A stretch of 64,000 nucleotides of DNA from Aquipseudomonas alcaligenes NBRC 14159 (GTDB lineage Bacteria; Pseudomonadota; Gammaproteobacteria; Pseudomonadales; Pseudomonadaceae): NCBI RefSeq assembly GCF_000467105.1, contig NZ_BATI01000018.1, positions 91,915 to 155,914 of the forward strand. The letters are read 5' to 3'. Each line of letters opens with the position of its first letter. The first letter of the stretch is position 1. The translations under genes were made by a program, and so were the position numbers. Below are positions 18,426-27,974 of this stretch, piece after piece. The notes beneath the pieces were generated by a model. It saw only the letters and a list, made by a program, of their open reading frames with translations. It had not been told where the DNA came from and ran no database searches.

Positions 18426-19639
18426 TGCAGCAGCTCCAGGGCCTTGTCGAGGGCGACGAACAGGCGCGCGAGGTCCTCGCCATCGTTGTACAGGCCCAGC
18501 GACACGCGAATCGCGCCGGGCAGGCCAAGGCTTTTCAGCAGCGGCATGGCGCAGTGATGGCCGCTGCGCACGGCGATGCCTTGCTCGGTGAGCAGGTGCG
18601 CCAGGTCGGCGCTGTGTACCCCGTCCACGGTGAAGCTGGCCAGGGCCAGCTGCGGCGCCCCGACCAGGCGGATACCTGCGCGTGCGCCCAGGCCGGCGAG
18701 CAGCTCGGCGTGCAGCGCGGCTTCGTGCGTCGCCACGGCGGCCTGATCGAGGCCGGCGAGGTAGTCCAGCGTCGCGCCCAGGGCGATGACCGCGGCGATC
18801 GCCGGAGTCCCGGCCTCGAAACCCAGCGGCGCCGGGCGGAAGGTCGAGCACTGATAGTCGGCCTGCAGCACCATCTCGCCGCCGAACTGCCAGTGGCGCA
18901 GCTGCGCCAGGGCCTCGCTGCGGCCATAGAGCAGGCCGACGCCGTCCGGGCCATAGAGCTTGTGTCCGGAGCAGACATAGAAGTCGCAGCCCAGCGCCTG
19001 CACATCCTGGCGACCGTGCACGGCGCCCTGGGCGCCATCCACCACACTCAGGGCGCCCAGGGCGCGGGCCAGGTCGACCAGCCTGGCGACCGGCTGTTGC
19101 CGGCCCAGCACGTTGGATAGCTGCGAGATTGCCAGCAGGCGGGTGCGCGGGCCGACCAGGCTGGCGGCCTGTTCCAGGTCGATGTCGCCGCGTTCATCCA
19201 GTGGCAGGACGACCAGCCTGAGCCCCTGGCGCAGGGCCAGCTGCTGCCAGGGCAGCAGGTTGGCGTGGTGTTCCAGGGCGCTGATGGCGATCTCGTCACC
19301 GGGCTGGAACAGCGGCTCGAGGCCGTAGGCCAGCAGGTTCAGTGACTCCGTGGTGCCGCGGGTGAAGACGATCTCCTCGCGGCTGGCGGCGTTCAGCCAG
19401 CGCGCAGCCTTGTCGCGAGTGGCTTCGAAGGCGCGGGTGGCGCGCTCCCCAGGCAGATGCTGGGCGCGGTGCACATTGGCCGCGCCGCCGGTGTAGTAGC
19501 CGAGCAGGCTGTCCAGCATGGCCTGCGGCTTCTGCGCGGTGGCGGCGCTGTCCAGGTAGGTCTGGCCCTCGGCGGCGAGGGCCAGGATGCCGGGGAAGTC
19601 GGCGCGCCAGGGAGAGGTGATGGGCATGGTCTGCGGCAC
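18422..19639 (-). CDS. csdA: Cysteine desulfurase CsdA
   Basis: 405 residues of the class-V aminotransferase-fold cysteine desulfurase group II. The PLP lysine is K227 in SGHKLYGP, and the catalytic cysteine is C363 in RSGHHCAMP. It removes sulfur from cysteine or cysteine sulfinate as an enzyme-bound persulfide and hands it to CsdE. It forms an overlapping pair with csdE, next to dapD on the same strand. The pairing with tcdA 2.2 kb away points to the cyclic-t6A tRNA pathway rather than general Fe-S assembly. Confidence 0.94.
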   Translation of the reverse strand: MPQTMPITSPWRADFPGILALAAEGQTYLDSAATAQKPQAMLDSLLGYYTGGAANVHRAQHLPGERATRAFEATRDKAARWLNAASREEIVFTRGTTESLNLLAYGLEPLFQPGDEIAISALEHHANLLPWQQLALRQGLRLVVLPLDERGDIDLEQAASLVGPRTRLLAISQLSNVLGRQQPVARLVDLARALGALSVVDGAQGAVHGRQDVQALGCDFYVCSGHKLYGPDGVGLLYGRSEALAQLRHWQFGGEMVLQADYQCSTFRPAPLGFEAGTPAIAAVIALGATLDYLAGLDQAAVATHEAALHAELLAGLGARAGIRLVGAPQLALASFTVDGVHSADLAHLLTEQGIAVRSGHHCAMPLLKSLGLPGAIRVSLGLYNDGEDLARLFVALDKALELLQ

Positions 19640-19665
19640 GGCTGGGAAATGTGCTGAGTATAAAT

Positions 19666-19695
19666 AGACAGGCCGGGCATGGGCCCGGCCTGTCT
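19666..19695 (-). terminator. Hairpin between dapD and csdA
   Basis: Perfect 13-bp stem (19666-19678 with 19683-19695, agacaggccgggc and complement), 4-base loop, 78 bases past the dapD stop codon on the minus strand. It is followed by only a weak U-rich stretch (tatttata), so it is either a terminator or a processing hairpin. Confidence 0.55.
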
Positions 19696-19773
19696 GCGGT
19701 CAGGATGACGGCGAGCCCTCATCCACCAGGGTGGAAAATCGCTGCGCGAGTTTTCCCCCCTACGGCCGTCCCG

Positions 19774-20808
19774 TCAGTTATGGGCGTGCAGCGCCTCGTT
19801 GAGCTCGATCGCGGTCTTGTTGGTCTTGCACTCCACCGCGCCGGTCTGCGAGTTGCGGCGGAACAGCAGGTCCGGCTGGCCGGCCAGGTCGCGGGCCTTG
19901 AGCACCTTGACCAGGTTGTTGGCTTCGTCGAGCAGCGCCACCTTGGTGCCGGCGGTGATGTACAGGCCGGATTCCACGGTGTTGCGGTCGCCCAGCGGGA
20001 TGCCAATGCCGGCGTTGGCGCCGATCAGGCAGCCTTCGCCAACGGAGATCACGATGTTGCCGCCGCCGGAGAGGGTGCCCATGGTCGAGCAGCCGCCGCC
20101 CAGGTCCGAGCCCTTGCCGACGAACACACCGGCGGAGACGCGGCCTTCGATCATGCCCGGACCGGCGGTGCCGGCGTTGAAGTTGACGAAGCCTTCGTGC
20201 ATCACGGTGGTGCCTTCACCGATGTAGGCACCCAGGCGCACGCGGGCGCTGTCGGCGATGCGCACGCCGGCCGGCACCACGTAGTCGGTCATCTTGGGGA
20301 ACTTGTCCACCGAGAAGACTTCCAGCAGCTCGCCCTTCAGGCGCGCTTCCAGCTGGCGCTCGGCCAGTTCGCCGAGGTCGACGGCGCCCTGGCTGGTCCA
20401 GGCCACGTTCGGCAGCAGCGGGAAGATGCCGGCCAGGTTCAGGCCGTGGGGCTTGGCCAGGCGGTGCGACAGCAGGTGCAGCTTGAGGTAGGCCTCGGGG
20501 GTGGAGGTCAGCGCGGCATCTTCGGCCAGCAGGGTGACCACCAGCGGCTTGGTGCTCTCGGCCAGGCGGGTGAGCAGGGCGGCCTGGGCGGCATCGATGC
20601 TCTTGAGCGCATTGGCCAGCTCGCCGGCCTGGTTGGTGCTGATGGCGATGGCCTGGTTACCGCCGCTGTAGCCCAGCTTGGCGGTGACGGCGGCGACCAG
20701 CTCGGCGGCCGGGTTGAGCAGCGGCTGGGCGTAGAAGACTTCCAGCCAGGCGCCCTGGCGGTTCTGGGTGCCGACACCGAAGGCCAGGCTGAACAGGGTA
20801 GCGGTCAT
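19774..20808 (-). CDS. dapD: Tetrahydrodipicolinate N-succinyltransferase
   Basis: 344 residues, the length of the Pseudomonas-type long DapD. It transfers succinyl from succinyl-CoA to tetrahydrodipicolinate in lysine/diaminopimelate synthesis. The C-terminal half carries the left-handed parallel beta-helix hexapeptide repeats (VRLGAYIGEGTTVMHEGFVNF, GSDLGGGCSTMGTLSGG), and the N-terminal part is the species-specific extension. Directly upstream on the same strand (36-base gap) is the ArsC-family gene. Confidence 0.96.
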   Translation of the reverse strand: MTATLFSLAFGVGTQNRQGAWLEVFYAQPLLNPAAELVAAVTAKLGYSGGNQAIAISTNQAGELANALKSIDAAQAALLTRLAESTKPLVVTLLAEDAALTSTPEAYLKLHLLSHRLAKPHGLNLAGIFPLLPNVAWTSQGAVDLGELAERQLEARLKGELLEVFSVDKFPKMTDYVVPAGVRIADSARVRLGAYIGEGTTVMHEGFVNFNAGTAGPGMIEGRVSAGVFVGKGSDLGGGCSTMGTLSGGGNIVISVGEGCLIGANAGIGIPLGDRNTVESGLYITAGTKVALLDEANNLVKVLKARDLAGQPDLLFRRNSQTGAVECKTNKTAIELNEALHAHN

Positions 20809-20844
20809 GATGGATTCCTTATCGCGAATTCAGAAAATAAAGGG

Positions 20845-21192
20845 TCAGGCCAGCGCGGCGGCGTAGAGGTCCGGCTTGAAGCCGACCAGTGTGCGCTCGC
20901 CCAAGTCCAGTACCGGGCGCTTGATCATCGAGGGCTGGGCCAGCATCAGTTCGATGGCCTTGTCCTGGTCCAGATCGGCCTTCTGCGCTTCGTCGAGCTT
21001 GCGGAAGGTGGTGCCGGCACGGTTCAGCACGGTTTCCCAGCCATGCTCGGCGCACCATTTGTTCAGGCTGGCGCGGTCGATGGCGGAAGTCTTGTAGTCG
21101 TGGAATGCATAGGCGACGCCCTGCTCGTCGAGCCAGGTGCGGGCCTTCTTCATGGTGTCGCAGGCCTTGATGCCGTAGAGGGTGTAAGGCAT
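20845..21192 (-). CDS. ArsC/Spx-family protein (YffB-like)
   Basis: 115 residues, thioredoxin-like fold of the arsenate reductase/Spx/YffB family. One cysteine, C11 in IKACDTMKKA, takes the catalytic position. There is no second cysteine of a CxxC. The RPVLDLG block is typical of YffB. Proteins of this type are probably glutathione-dependent thiol reductases; true arsenate reduction is not shown. It starts at 21192 (MPYTLYGIK). It lies directly upstream of dapD on the same strand, an arrangement seen in other Pseudomonas genomes. Confidence 0.88.
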   Translation of the reverse strand: MPYTLYGIKACDTMKKARTWLDEQGVAYAFHDYKTSAIDRASLNKWCAEHGWETVLNRAGTTFRKLDEAQKADLDQDKAIELMLAQPSMIKRPVLDLGERTLVGFKPDLYAAALA

Positions 21193-21296
21193 TGATTTTC
21201 CTCGTGCCCTGTTGAGCCGTAGAAAGTGCGGGCGGCGATTATGCCATGCCTGATGCGGCTTGGACTGGCACCGCGCTGTTAATGAAAGTTGCGACG

Positions 21297-21325
21297 GAAG
21301 TGTGGCGCCTGACGAATGACACTTC
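21297..21325. repeat. Small inverted repeat upstream of PL7 gene
   Basis: Arms gaagtgt (21297-21303) and acacttc (21319-21325) are perfectly complementary with a 15-base spacer, in the 211-base gap between the divergent ArsC-family and PL7 genes. It could be an operator or a chance palindrome; no other evidence. Confidence 0.3.
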
Positions 21326-21403
21326 GTTATGCGATGCAATCGAAAAATCTATCGATGACCTCTCCCTATCCTGCGTGGCGTGCGACGTAGAGAGGTGCAC
21401 ACC

Positions 21404-22069
21404 ATGATCGACCTTGGCCACTGGGATCTGTCGATCCCTGAAGGGGACCCCGTAGTCGTGATCACCAGCCCGCGGCTGGTGGCAGGATACAGCGACCAGT
21501 ATTTCAAACCGGATGGCAGCTCCATTCGCTTCTGGGCGCCGGTCAGCGGTACCAGTACCAATCTCAGCGATTACCCGCGCACCGAGCTGCGCGAGGCCTA
21601 TGCCGACGGCACGCCGCGCAACTGGAAGTACACCGAGGGTACGGCCACCCTGAGTGCGCGGATGGAGGTGAATCAGCTGCCGTCGGTAGGCGCGGTGATC
21701 ATCGGGCAGATCCATGCCAAGGATAATCCCTACCCCTTCCTCAAGCTCAGCTACCGCATGGACCGCGGCGTCGGCTACCTGGATGTGACGCTGCGCCGCA
21801 AGCCCAGCGATGCCAGTAGCCCGGTGGTGTTGACCTACAAGAGCATGCCACTGGACACGGCGTTCGACTACAGCTTCAAGGTCTCGCCCAATGGGCGGCT
21901 GGATGTCGAGGTCGCCGGCCTGCAGTACAGCACCACCATCAACACGGCCTGGGCGAAGAAGGCCTTCTATTTCAAGGCTGGCAACTACATCCCGGACAAC
22001 CAGGGGCCGGCCACCGAGGGCGGGCGGGTGACCGTCCACGCCCTGCAGGTCGGTCACCAGGCCAAGTGA
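21404..22069 (+). CDS. Polysaccharide lyase family 7, alginate lyase-like
   Basis: 221 residues covering the whole PL7 jelly-roll domain. The three signature blocks are present: RTELRE (59-64), QIH (102-104, catalytic H104) and YFKAGNY (189-195, catalytic Y195), the set used for beta-elimination of mannuronate/guluronate polymers. There is no signal peptide, so it is either cytoplasmic or exported by another route, or released on lysis. Ribosome site agagagg lies 8 bases before the ATG. The stop codon abuts the dapC stop with no gap. P. aeruginosa has a similar short lyase (PA1167, as I remember). Confidence 0.92.
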   Translation: MIDLGHWDLSIPEGDPVVVITSPRLVAGYSDQYFKPDGSSIRFWAPVSGTSTNLSDYPRTELREAYADGTPRNWKYTEGTATLSARMEVNQLPSVGAVIIGQIHAKDNPYPFLKLSYRMDRGVGYLDVTLRRKPSDASSPVVLTYKSMPLDTAFDYSFKVSPNGRLDVEVAGLQYSTTINTAWAKKAFYFKAGNYIPDNQGPATEGGRVTVHALQVGHQAK

Positions 22070-23263
22070 TCAGCCCTGCAGGAAGTGGCGGATGCGCTGC
22101 GCCGCCTCGATGCACTCGGCCAGCGGCGCGACCAGGGCCATGCGGATACGCCCGGCGCCAGGGTTCTCGCCGTTCACTTCGCGTGACAGGTAGGAGCCCG
22201 GCACCACGGTGACATGCTCGCGGGCGAACAGCTCGCGGGTGAAGGTGGTGTCGTCGCCCGGGGTCTTCGCCCACAGGTAGAAGCTGCCGTCCGGGCGCTG
22301 CACGTTCAGCACCGGCTGCAGAATCTCCAGCACCGCGTCGTACTTGGCGCGGTACTGGTTACGGTTGGCGCGCACGTGTGCCTCGTCCTGCCAGGCGGCA
22401 ATGCTGGCCAGCTGGGTCTGCACCGGCATGGCGCAGCCGTGATAGGTGCGATAGAGCAGGAAGGCCTTGAGAATGTCGGCGTCGCCGGCGACGAAGCCGG
22501 AGCGCAGGCCCGGCAGGTTGGAGCGCTTGGACAGGCTGTGGAACACCACGCAGCGCTTGAAATCACTGCGGCCCAGCTCGGCGCAGGCGCTGAGCAGACC
22601 GGGTGGCGGATTCTCTTCATCGAAGTACAGCTCGCTGTAGCACTCGTCGGCGGCGATCACGAAGTCGTGCTTGTCGGCCAGGGCGATCAGCTTCTTCAGC
22701 TGCTCCATCGGTACCAGGGCGCCGGTGGGGTTGCCTGGCGAGCAGAGGAAGAGAATCTGGCAGCGCTGCCAGATGTCGGCCGGTACGGCGTCGAAGTCCG
22801 GATTGAAGCCGTTGTCTTCCAGGCAGGGCAGGTAGTGCGGCTCGGCGCCGGCGAGCAGGGCTGCGCCTTCATAGATCTGGTAGAACGGATTGGGGCTGAC
22901 CACCAGGCCCCTAGCTTCGCGGTTGACCACGGTCTGGGTAAAGGCGAACAGCGCCTCGCGAGTGCCGTTGACCGGCAGCACATGGCGGGCGGCATCCAGC
23001 CAGCCGGCCGGCACGCCGAAGCGGCGCTCGCACCAGGCGGCGATGGCTTCGCGCAGTGCCGGAATGCCCAGGGTGGTGGGGTATACGGCCAGCTGGTCGA
23101 GGTTGTTCGCCAGGGCCTGGGCGACGAAGTCCGGTGACTTGTGCTTGGGCTCGCCGATGGACAGGGCGATCGGTCGCTTGTCGGCGGGCGGCTGGGCGCC
23201 GGCGAGCAGGGCGCGCAGTTTCTCGAAGGGGTAGGGCTGCAGCTGGGTCAGGGCGTGGTTCAT
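22070..23263 (-). CDS. dapC: Succinyldiaminopimelate transaminase
   Basis: 397 residues, class I/II PLP aminotransferase. Recognisable parts: the PLP-phosphate and substrate segment SPNPFYQIYEG, the LCSPGNPTG block and the PLP lysine in HSLSKRSNLPG. It converts N-succinyl-2-amino-6-ketopimelate to succinyl-LL-diaminopimelate, between the DapD and DapE steps. The start at 23263 (MNHALTQLQPY) was set by family; the frame is open for 29 more codons. It follows glnD by 49 bases on the same strand. Confidence 0.94.
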   Translation of the reverse strand: MNHALTQLQPYPFEKLRALLAGAQPPADKRPIALSIGEPKHKSPDFVAQALANNLDQLAVYPTTLGIPALREAIAAWCERRFGVPAGWLDAARHVLPVNGTREALFAFTQTVVNREARGLVVSPNPFYQIYEGAALLAGAEPHYLPCLEDNGFNPDFDAVPADIWQRCQILFLCSPGNPTGALVPMEQLKKLIALADKHDFVIAADECYSELYFDEENPPPGLLSACAELGRSDFKRCVVFHSLSKRSNLPGLRSGFVAGDADILKAFLLYRTYHGCAMPVQTQLASIAAWQDEAHVRANRNQYRAKYDAVLEILQPVLNVQRPDGSFYLWAKTPGDDTTFTRELFAREHVTVVPGSYLSREVNGENPGAGRIRMALVAPLAECIEAAQRIRHFLQG

Positions 23264-23312
23264 GGTGTCTCTTCGGGCGCTTGCGGGCCGGACGCGTGGC
23301 GCCCGGCCGGGT

Positions 23313-26015
23313 TCAGATACTGATGGAGCCGAGGCTGGCGTTCTCGCCATTGGCCTGCGACAGCTGCTGGACGATGGCGTCCTGCAGGCGCGCGCACAGC
23401 TCGGGGTCGGCCAGTGGCTGGTTGTGGGCGTCGGTGATGAAGAACACGTCCTCCACCCGCTCGCCGAGGGTGGCGATCTTGGCGTTCTGCAGCGACAGGT
23501 CGAAGTCGAGGAAGATCTTGCCGATCCGCGCCAGCAGGCCGGGGCGGTCGGGGGCGGTGATCTCCAGCACGGTGACCGGGCGCTGCGCGTCGTTGTGGAT
23601 GCTCACCAGCGGGGCGAAGGCGAAGTGCTTGAGCTGGCGCGGCACGCGGCGCTGGATGATCGCCGGGTACTCGTCGGGGTTGCGCAGGGCCTCGACCAGG
23701 CCTTCGCGGATCTGCTTGATGCGCGCCGGGTTGTCGCCGATACGGCCGCCGTCGGCATCCAGGACGATGTAGGTGTCGAGGGTGAACTGGCTGGTGGAGG
23801 TGATCACCCGGGCGTCATGGATGTTCAGGTTGAGCTGGTCCATGGCGGCCACGGTCACGGCGAAGAAGTCGTGCTGGTCCGGGGCGTAGATGAAGATCTG
23901 GGTGGCGCCCTCGAACTCGCGCTGGGCGGTTTCCTTGATCAGCACCAGCGGGTCCTTGCCGGCCGGGTGCTGGAGGATCGCCTCGGTGTGCCACGCCACG
24001 TCGGCGGCGGTGTGGCGCAGGAAGTAGTCGTCGCCGAGCTGGCTCCACAGCTGCTCGGCGTCGTCCTGGTCGATGCCGCCGCGCACCAGGATGTCGATTG
24101 CCGCACTCTGCGTCTGGCGGATCTGCTCCTCGCGGTCCAGCGGGTTCTCCAGGCCGCGGCGCAGGGCGCGCTTGGTCTCGGTATACAGCTGGCGAAGCAG
24201 GCTGGCGCGCCAGGAGTTCCACAGGCTGGGGTTGGTGGCATTGATATCGGCCACGGTCAGCACGTAGAGGTAGTCGAGGCGGGTCTGGTCGCCGACCAGT
24301 TGGGCGAAGTCGAAGATCACCTGCGGGTCGGAGAGGTCCTTGCGCTGCGCGGTGGTCGACATCACCAGGTGGTTCTGCACCAGCCAGGTGATCAGGCGGC
24401 TGTCCCAGGCGGGCAGCTGGTGGCGGGCACAGAAGACCTCGGCATCGACCGCGCCGAGCTCCGAATGGTCGCCGCCGCGGCCCTTGCCGATATCGTGGTA
24501 GAGACCGGCGATGTAGATCAGCTCGGGCTTGGGCAGCTTGTCCATGACCTTGCTGGCCAGCGGGAATTTCTCCGCCAGCTCCGGCCATTTCAGCTTGCGC
24601 AGGTGCTTGATCAGGTTGAGCGTGTGCGCGTCCACCGTATAGATGTGGAACAGGTCATGCTGCATCTGCCCGACGATATGGCCGAACTCCGGCAGGTAGC
24701 GGCCGAGGATGCCGTAGCGGTTCATCCGCCGCAGGTTGCGGTGAATGCCCTGCGGCGACTTGAACAGCTCGATGAACAGGCTGGTGTTGCGGATGTCGCG
24801 GCGGAAGTCGTCGTCGATCAGGTGGCGGCTGTCGCGCAACAGGCGAATGGTGTCGGCGCGCACGCCCTTGATCTCGGGGTGCTGGGCCATCAGCACGAAG
24901 ACTTCGAGGATGGCGAAGGGGGTGCGCTTGAACACGCCCTGGCTGGTCACCTCGATATAGCCGTCGCGCACCTGGAAGCGGCTGTTCAGCGGCTGTGCCG
25001 CTCCGCGCTCGCCCTCGCGCAGGAGGACGTCCTCGAAGTGCTGGTTGATCAGCTCGGACAGCTCGGCAACACCCATCACCACCCGGTAGTACTTCTGCAT
25101 GAAGCGTTCGACGGCCAGGCGGCCGTCGCCGTCCTCGAAGCCGAGCAGGGCGGCGATCTTGCGCTGGTGGTCGAACAGCAGGCGGTCTTCGGCGCGTCCG
25201 GCGAGCATGTGCAGGGCATAGCGCACCTTCCACAGGAACTCCTGGCTGGAGGCCAGCATGCCGTACTCGCTGTCGACCAGGAAACCCTGCTGCACCAGGG
25301 AGTGCAGGTTGAGACTGCCGAACTGGCGGCGGGCGACCCAGAGGATGGTCTGGATGTCGCGCAGGCCGCCGGGCGAACCCTTGACGTTGGGCTCCAGGTT
25401 GTATTCGGTGTCGTTGTACTTGGCGTGGCGCGCCTTGGCTTCCTTGCGCTTGGCCAGGAAGAACTCCTTGCTCGGCCACATGCGGTCGCTGGCGGTGACT
25501 TCCTGCATGCGCTGGCGCAGATGCTCGGGGCCGGCGATGGTGCGGCTTTCCATCAGGTTGGTGACCACCGTCAGGTCGGCGCGCGCCTCCTCGGCGCACT
25601 CGGCGACCGAGCGCACGCTCTGCCCGACTTCCAGGCCGATGTCCCAGAGCAGGGTGAGGAAGCCCTCGATCGGCGTGCGGAAGACCTCGTGGTCGGCGCT
25701 GTCGAGCAGGATCAGCAGGTCGATGTCGGAGTTCGGGTGCAGCTCGCCGCGGCCGTAGCCGCCGACGGCCAGCAGGGCGATGTCGGCGTCCTCGCTCCAG
25801 TCGAAGCGTTTCCAGGCTTCCTGGAGAATCTGGTCGACGAACCAGGCGCGGTCCTCGACCAGGCGACGGATGTCGCGGCCCTCGCGAAAGCGCCCGTCGA
25901 GCACCTCGCGCGCCTGCTTGATGGCCTTCTTGAAGGCAGCGATGGGACTGGACTTGAGCGCCAGTTCCGCCTGGAACTGGCCGCGGTCAAACAACTCCGG
26001 GTCCATCTGCGGCAT
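23313..26015 (-). CDS. glnD: Bifunctional uridylyltransferase/uridylyl-removing enzyme
   Basis: 900 residues, full-length GlnD, the nitrogen sensor that uridylylates or deuridylylates PII proteins in response to glutamine. The nucleotidyltransferase motif [15 protein letters not shown] is at about 85-99 (D97, D99). The metal-dependent HD domain centres on H507-D508 ([16 protein letters not shown]). Two C-terminal ACT domains (about 705-785 and 815-895) sense glutamine. Ribosome site aaggtagg precedes the ATG. Middle gene of map-glnD-dapC. Confidence 0.97.
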   Translation of the reverse strand: MPQMDPELFDRGQFQAELALKSSPIAAFKKAIKQAREVLDGRFREGRDIRRLVEDRAWFVDQILQEAWKRFDWSEDADIALLAVGGYGRGELHPNSDIDLLILLDSADHEVFRTPIEGFLTLLWDIGLEVGQSVRSVAECAEEARADLTVVTNLMESRTIAGPEHLRQRMQEVTASDRMWPSKEFFLAKRKEAKARHAKYNDTEYNLEPNVKGSPGGLRDIQTILWVARRQFGSLNLHSLVQQGFLVDSEYGMLASSQEFLWKVRYALHMLAGRAEDRLLFDHQRKIAALLGFEDGDGRLAVERFMQKYYRVVMGVAELSELINQHFEDVLLREGERGAAQPLNSRFQVRDGYIEVTSQGVFKRTPFAILEVFVLMAQHPEIKGVRADTIRLLRDSRHLIDDDFRRDIRNTSLFIELFKSPQGIHRNLRRMNRYGILGRYLPEFGHIVGQMQHDLFHIYTVDAHTLNLIKHLRKLKWPELAEKFPLASKVMDKLPKPELIYIAGLYHDIGKGRGGDHSELGAVDAEVFCARHQLPAWDSRLITWLVQNHLVMSTTAQRKDLSDPQVIFDFAQLVGDQTRLDYLYVLTVADINATNPSLWNSWRASLLRQLYTETKRALRRGLENPLDREEQIRQTQSAAIDILVRGGIDQDDAEQLWSQLGDDYFLRHTAADVAWHTEAILQHPAGKDPLVLIKETAQREFEGATQIFIYAPDQHDFFAVTVAAMDQLNLNIHDARVITSTSQFTLDTYIVLDADGGRIGDNPARIKQIREGLVEALRNPDEYPAIIQRRVPRQLKHFAFAPLVSIHNDAQRPVTVLEITAPDRPGLLARIGKIFLDFDLSLQNAKIATLGERVEDVFFITDAHNQPLADPELCARLQDAIVQQLSQANGENASLGSISI

Positions 26016-26047
26016 GCGTGCCTACCTTCTCTATATATGTATGAAAC

Positions 26048-26848
26048 TCAGGCCGAGGTGCGCGGCAGGGTGTCGTCGCTGCGCAGGGTAAGGATCTCGT
26101 AGCCGTCGGCAGTGACCAGCACGGTGTGCTCCCACTGGGCGGAGAGCTTGCGGTCCTTGGTGATGGCGGTCCAGCCGTCGCCGAGCAGGCGGGTTTCCGG
26201 GCGGCCCTGGTTGATCATCGGCTCGATGGTGAAGGTCATGCCTTCCTTGAGCTCCACGCCGGTGCCGGCGCGACCGTAGTGCAGGACCTGCGGCTCCTCG
26301 TGGAATACCGCGCCGATGCCGTGGCCGCAGTACTCGCGTACCACCGAGAAGCCGTTCTTCTCGGCGTGCTTCTGGATCACCTCGCCGATATCGCCCAGGC
26401 GTGCGCCCGGCTTGACCAGCTGGATGCCCTTGTACATGCATTCCTGGGTGACCTGGGCCAGGCGCTGCGCCCACTCCGGCACCTTGCCGACCATGAACAT
26501 CTTGCTGGTGTCGCCGTGGTAACCGTCCTTGATCACGGTGACGTCGATGTTCAGCACGTCGCCGTCTTTCAGTGGCTTGTCGTTGGGGATGCCATGGCAG
26601 ACCACGTGGTTGATCGAGGTGCAGATCGACTTGGGGAAGCCCGGGCGGCCCGGCGCAGCACCGTAATTGAGCGGGGCAGGGATGGCTTTCTGCACGTTGA
26701 CGATATAGTCGTGGCAGATGCGGTCGATTTCCTCGGTGGTGACGCCGGGCTTGACGTGCTCGCCGATCATCTCCAGCACTTCGGCGGCCAGGCGGCCGGC
26801 TACGCGCATCTTTTCGATTTCGTCGGGAGTCTTGATGGTGACGGTCAT
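26048..26848 (-). CDS. map: Methionine aminopeptidase, type I
   Basis: 266 residues, the usual bacterial type I size. It removes the N-terminal methionine from new proteins. The metal-binding motifs are all present: NIDVTVIKDGYHGDTSKMF, HGIGAVFHEEP, FTIEPMIN and QWEHTVLV. The start at 26848 (MTVTIKTPDEIEKM) is the family start. Divergent from rpsB, as is common in Gammaproteobacteria, and first gene of the map-glnD-dapC run (32-base gap to glnD). Confidence 0.96.
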   Translation of the reverse strand: MTVTIKTPDEIEKMRVAGRLAAEVLEMIGEHVKPGVTTEEIDRICHDYIVNVQKAIPAPLNYGAAPGRPGFPKSICTSINHVVCHGIPNDKPLKDGDVLNIDVTVIKDGYHGDTSKMFMVGKVPEWAQRLAQVTQECMYKGIQLVKPGARLGDIGEVIQKHAEKNGFSVVREYCGHGIGAVFHEEPQVLHYGRAGTGVELKEGMTFTIEPMINQGRPETRLLGDGWTAITKDRKLSAQWEHTVLVTADGYEILTLRSDDTLPRTSA

Positions 26849-26974
26849 GCGGTCTCTCTCGGCGCCGATGGCGCTAGGCATATCAGGGAAGGTGGCGATT
26901 CTAACAAAGAAAGCCGGCGGGCGGCGGCGCGCCGCCAAAGTGCCTTTCGGCTAGCCTGTCGCGCCTTTGTGTGG

Positions 26975-26989
26975 TATAAAACGCGCCGC
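26975..26989 (+). promoter_or_regulatory. rpsB promoter -10 with GC-rich discriminator
   Basis: Box TATAAA (26975-26980) is followed by the discriminator acgcgccgc, the GC-rich pattern of stringently controlled ribosomal promoters. It lies about 135 bases before rpsB, leaving a long leader. The -35 region is weak, so the call is moderate. In other Gammaproteobacteria the rpsB leader binds S2 for autoregulation; I cannot confirm that structure here. Confidence 0.5.
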
Positions 26990-27111
26990 TTTACGGGCTG
27001 AGGGCTCGTGAGGCATTAACCCGCACACGTATCGACACGATTTCCTGGGTGCCCGCAAGGGTTGGAGATTGGGATGCGTGGAGGCCTAACCCGACTTATC
27101 AAGGAACTATC

Positions 27112-27852
27112 ATGTCCCAAGTCAATATGCGCGATATGCTGAAGGCCGGTGTGCACTTCGGCCACCAGACCCGTTACTGGAACCCGAAAATGGGCAAGTA
27201 CATTTTCGGCGCGCGCAACAAGATTCACATCATCAACCTCGAAAAAACCCTGCCGATGTTCAACGAAGCTCTGTCCTTCGTTGAGAAGCTGGCTGCCGGC
27301 AAGAACAAGATCCTGTTCGTTGGCACCAAGCGCTCCGCCGGCAAGATCGTGGCTGAAGAAGCTGCACGCTGCGGTTCTCCGTATGTCGACCACCGCTGGC
27401 TCGGCGGCATGCTGACCAACTACAAGACCATCCGTGCTTCGATCAAGCGCCTGCGCGATCTGGAAACCCAGTCCCAGGACGGCACCTTCGCCAAGCTGAC
27501 CAAGAAAGAAGCCCTGATGCGCTCCCGTGATCTGGAAAAACTGGATCGCAGCCTGGGCGGCATCAAGGACATGGGCGGTCTGCCGGACGCGCTGTTCGTG
27601 ATCGACGTTGACCACGAGCGCATCGCCATTACCGAAGCCAACAAGCTGGGCATCCCGGTCATCGGCGTTGTCGATACCAACAGCAGCCCGGAAGGCGTTG
27701 ACTACATCATCCCGGGTAACGACGACGCCATCCGCGCCATCCAGCTGTACATGGGTGCCATGGCCGACGCCGTGCTTCGTGGTCGTGGTAACACCGCTGG
27801 TGGCGCCGACGAGTTCGTCGAAGAAGCCGCCTCCGAGGCCAGCGAAGGCTGA
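27112..27852 (+). CDS. rpsB: 30S ribosomal protein S2
   Basis: 246 residues. It matches the S2 family throughout ([52 protein letters not shown]). S2 joins the small subunit late, near the mRNA exit, and assists S1 binding. The start follows the ribosome site aagga. Codon use is strongly biased toward preferred codons, as for other highly expressed genes. It is followed by an attenuator-type terminator and then tsf. Confidence 0.98.
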   Translation: MSQVNMRDMLKAGVHFGHQTRYWNPKMGKYIFGARNKIHIINLEKTLPMFNEALSFVEKLAAGKNKILFVGTKRSAGKIVAEEAARCGSPYVDHRWLGGMLTNYKTIRASIKRLRDLETQSQDGTFAKLTKKEALMRSRDLEKLDRSLGGIKDMGGLPDALFVIDVDHERIAITEANKLGIPVIGVVDTNSSPEGVDYIIPGNDDAIRAIQLYMGAMADAVLRGRGNTAGGADEFVEEAASEASEG

Positions 27853-27881
27853 TAACGGGATCGAGCATCCCGTTGTGCGAG

Positions 27882-27903
27882 AAGGGGGCTAGGCCCCCTT
27901 TTT
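27882..27903 (+). terminator. Terminator/attenuator between rpsB and tsf
   Basis: 8-bp stem (27882-27889 with 27893-27900, aagggggc/gccccctt), 3-base loop, then TTTTT. It probably reduces transcription from rpsB into tsf, as in E. coli, rather than fully separating them. Confidence 0.9.
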
Positions 27904-27974
27904 GCCACTTACGAATTTTGTGCCCGGCGTGGTCGGGTTGAATGGTTGAACACCACTTCAAGAGGATTAGGAAC

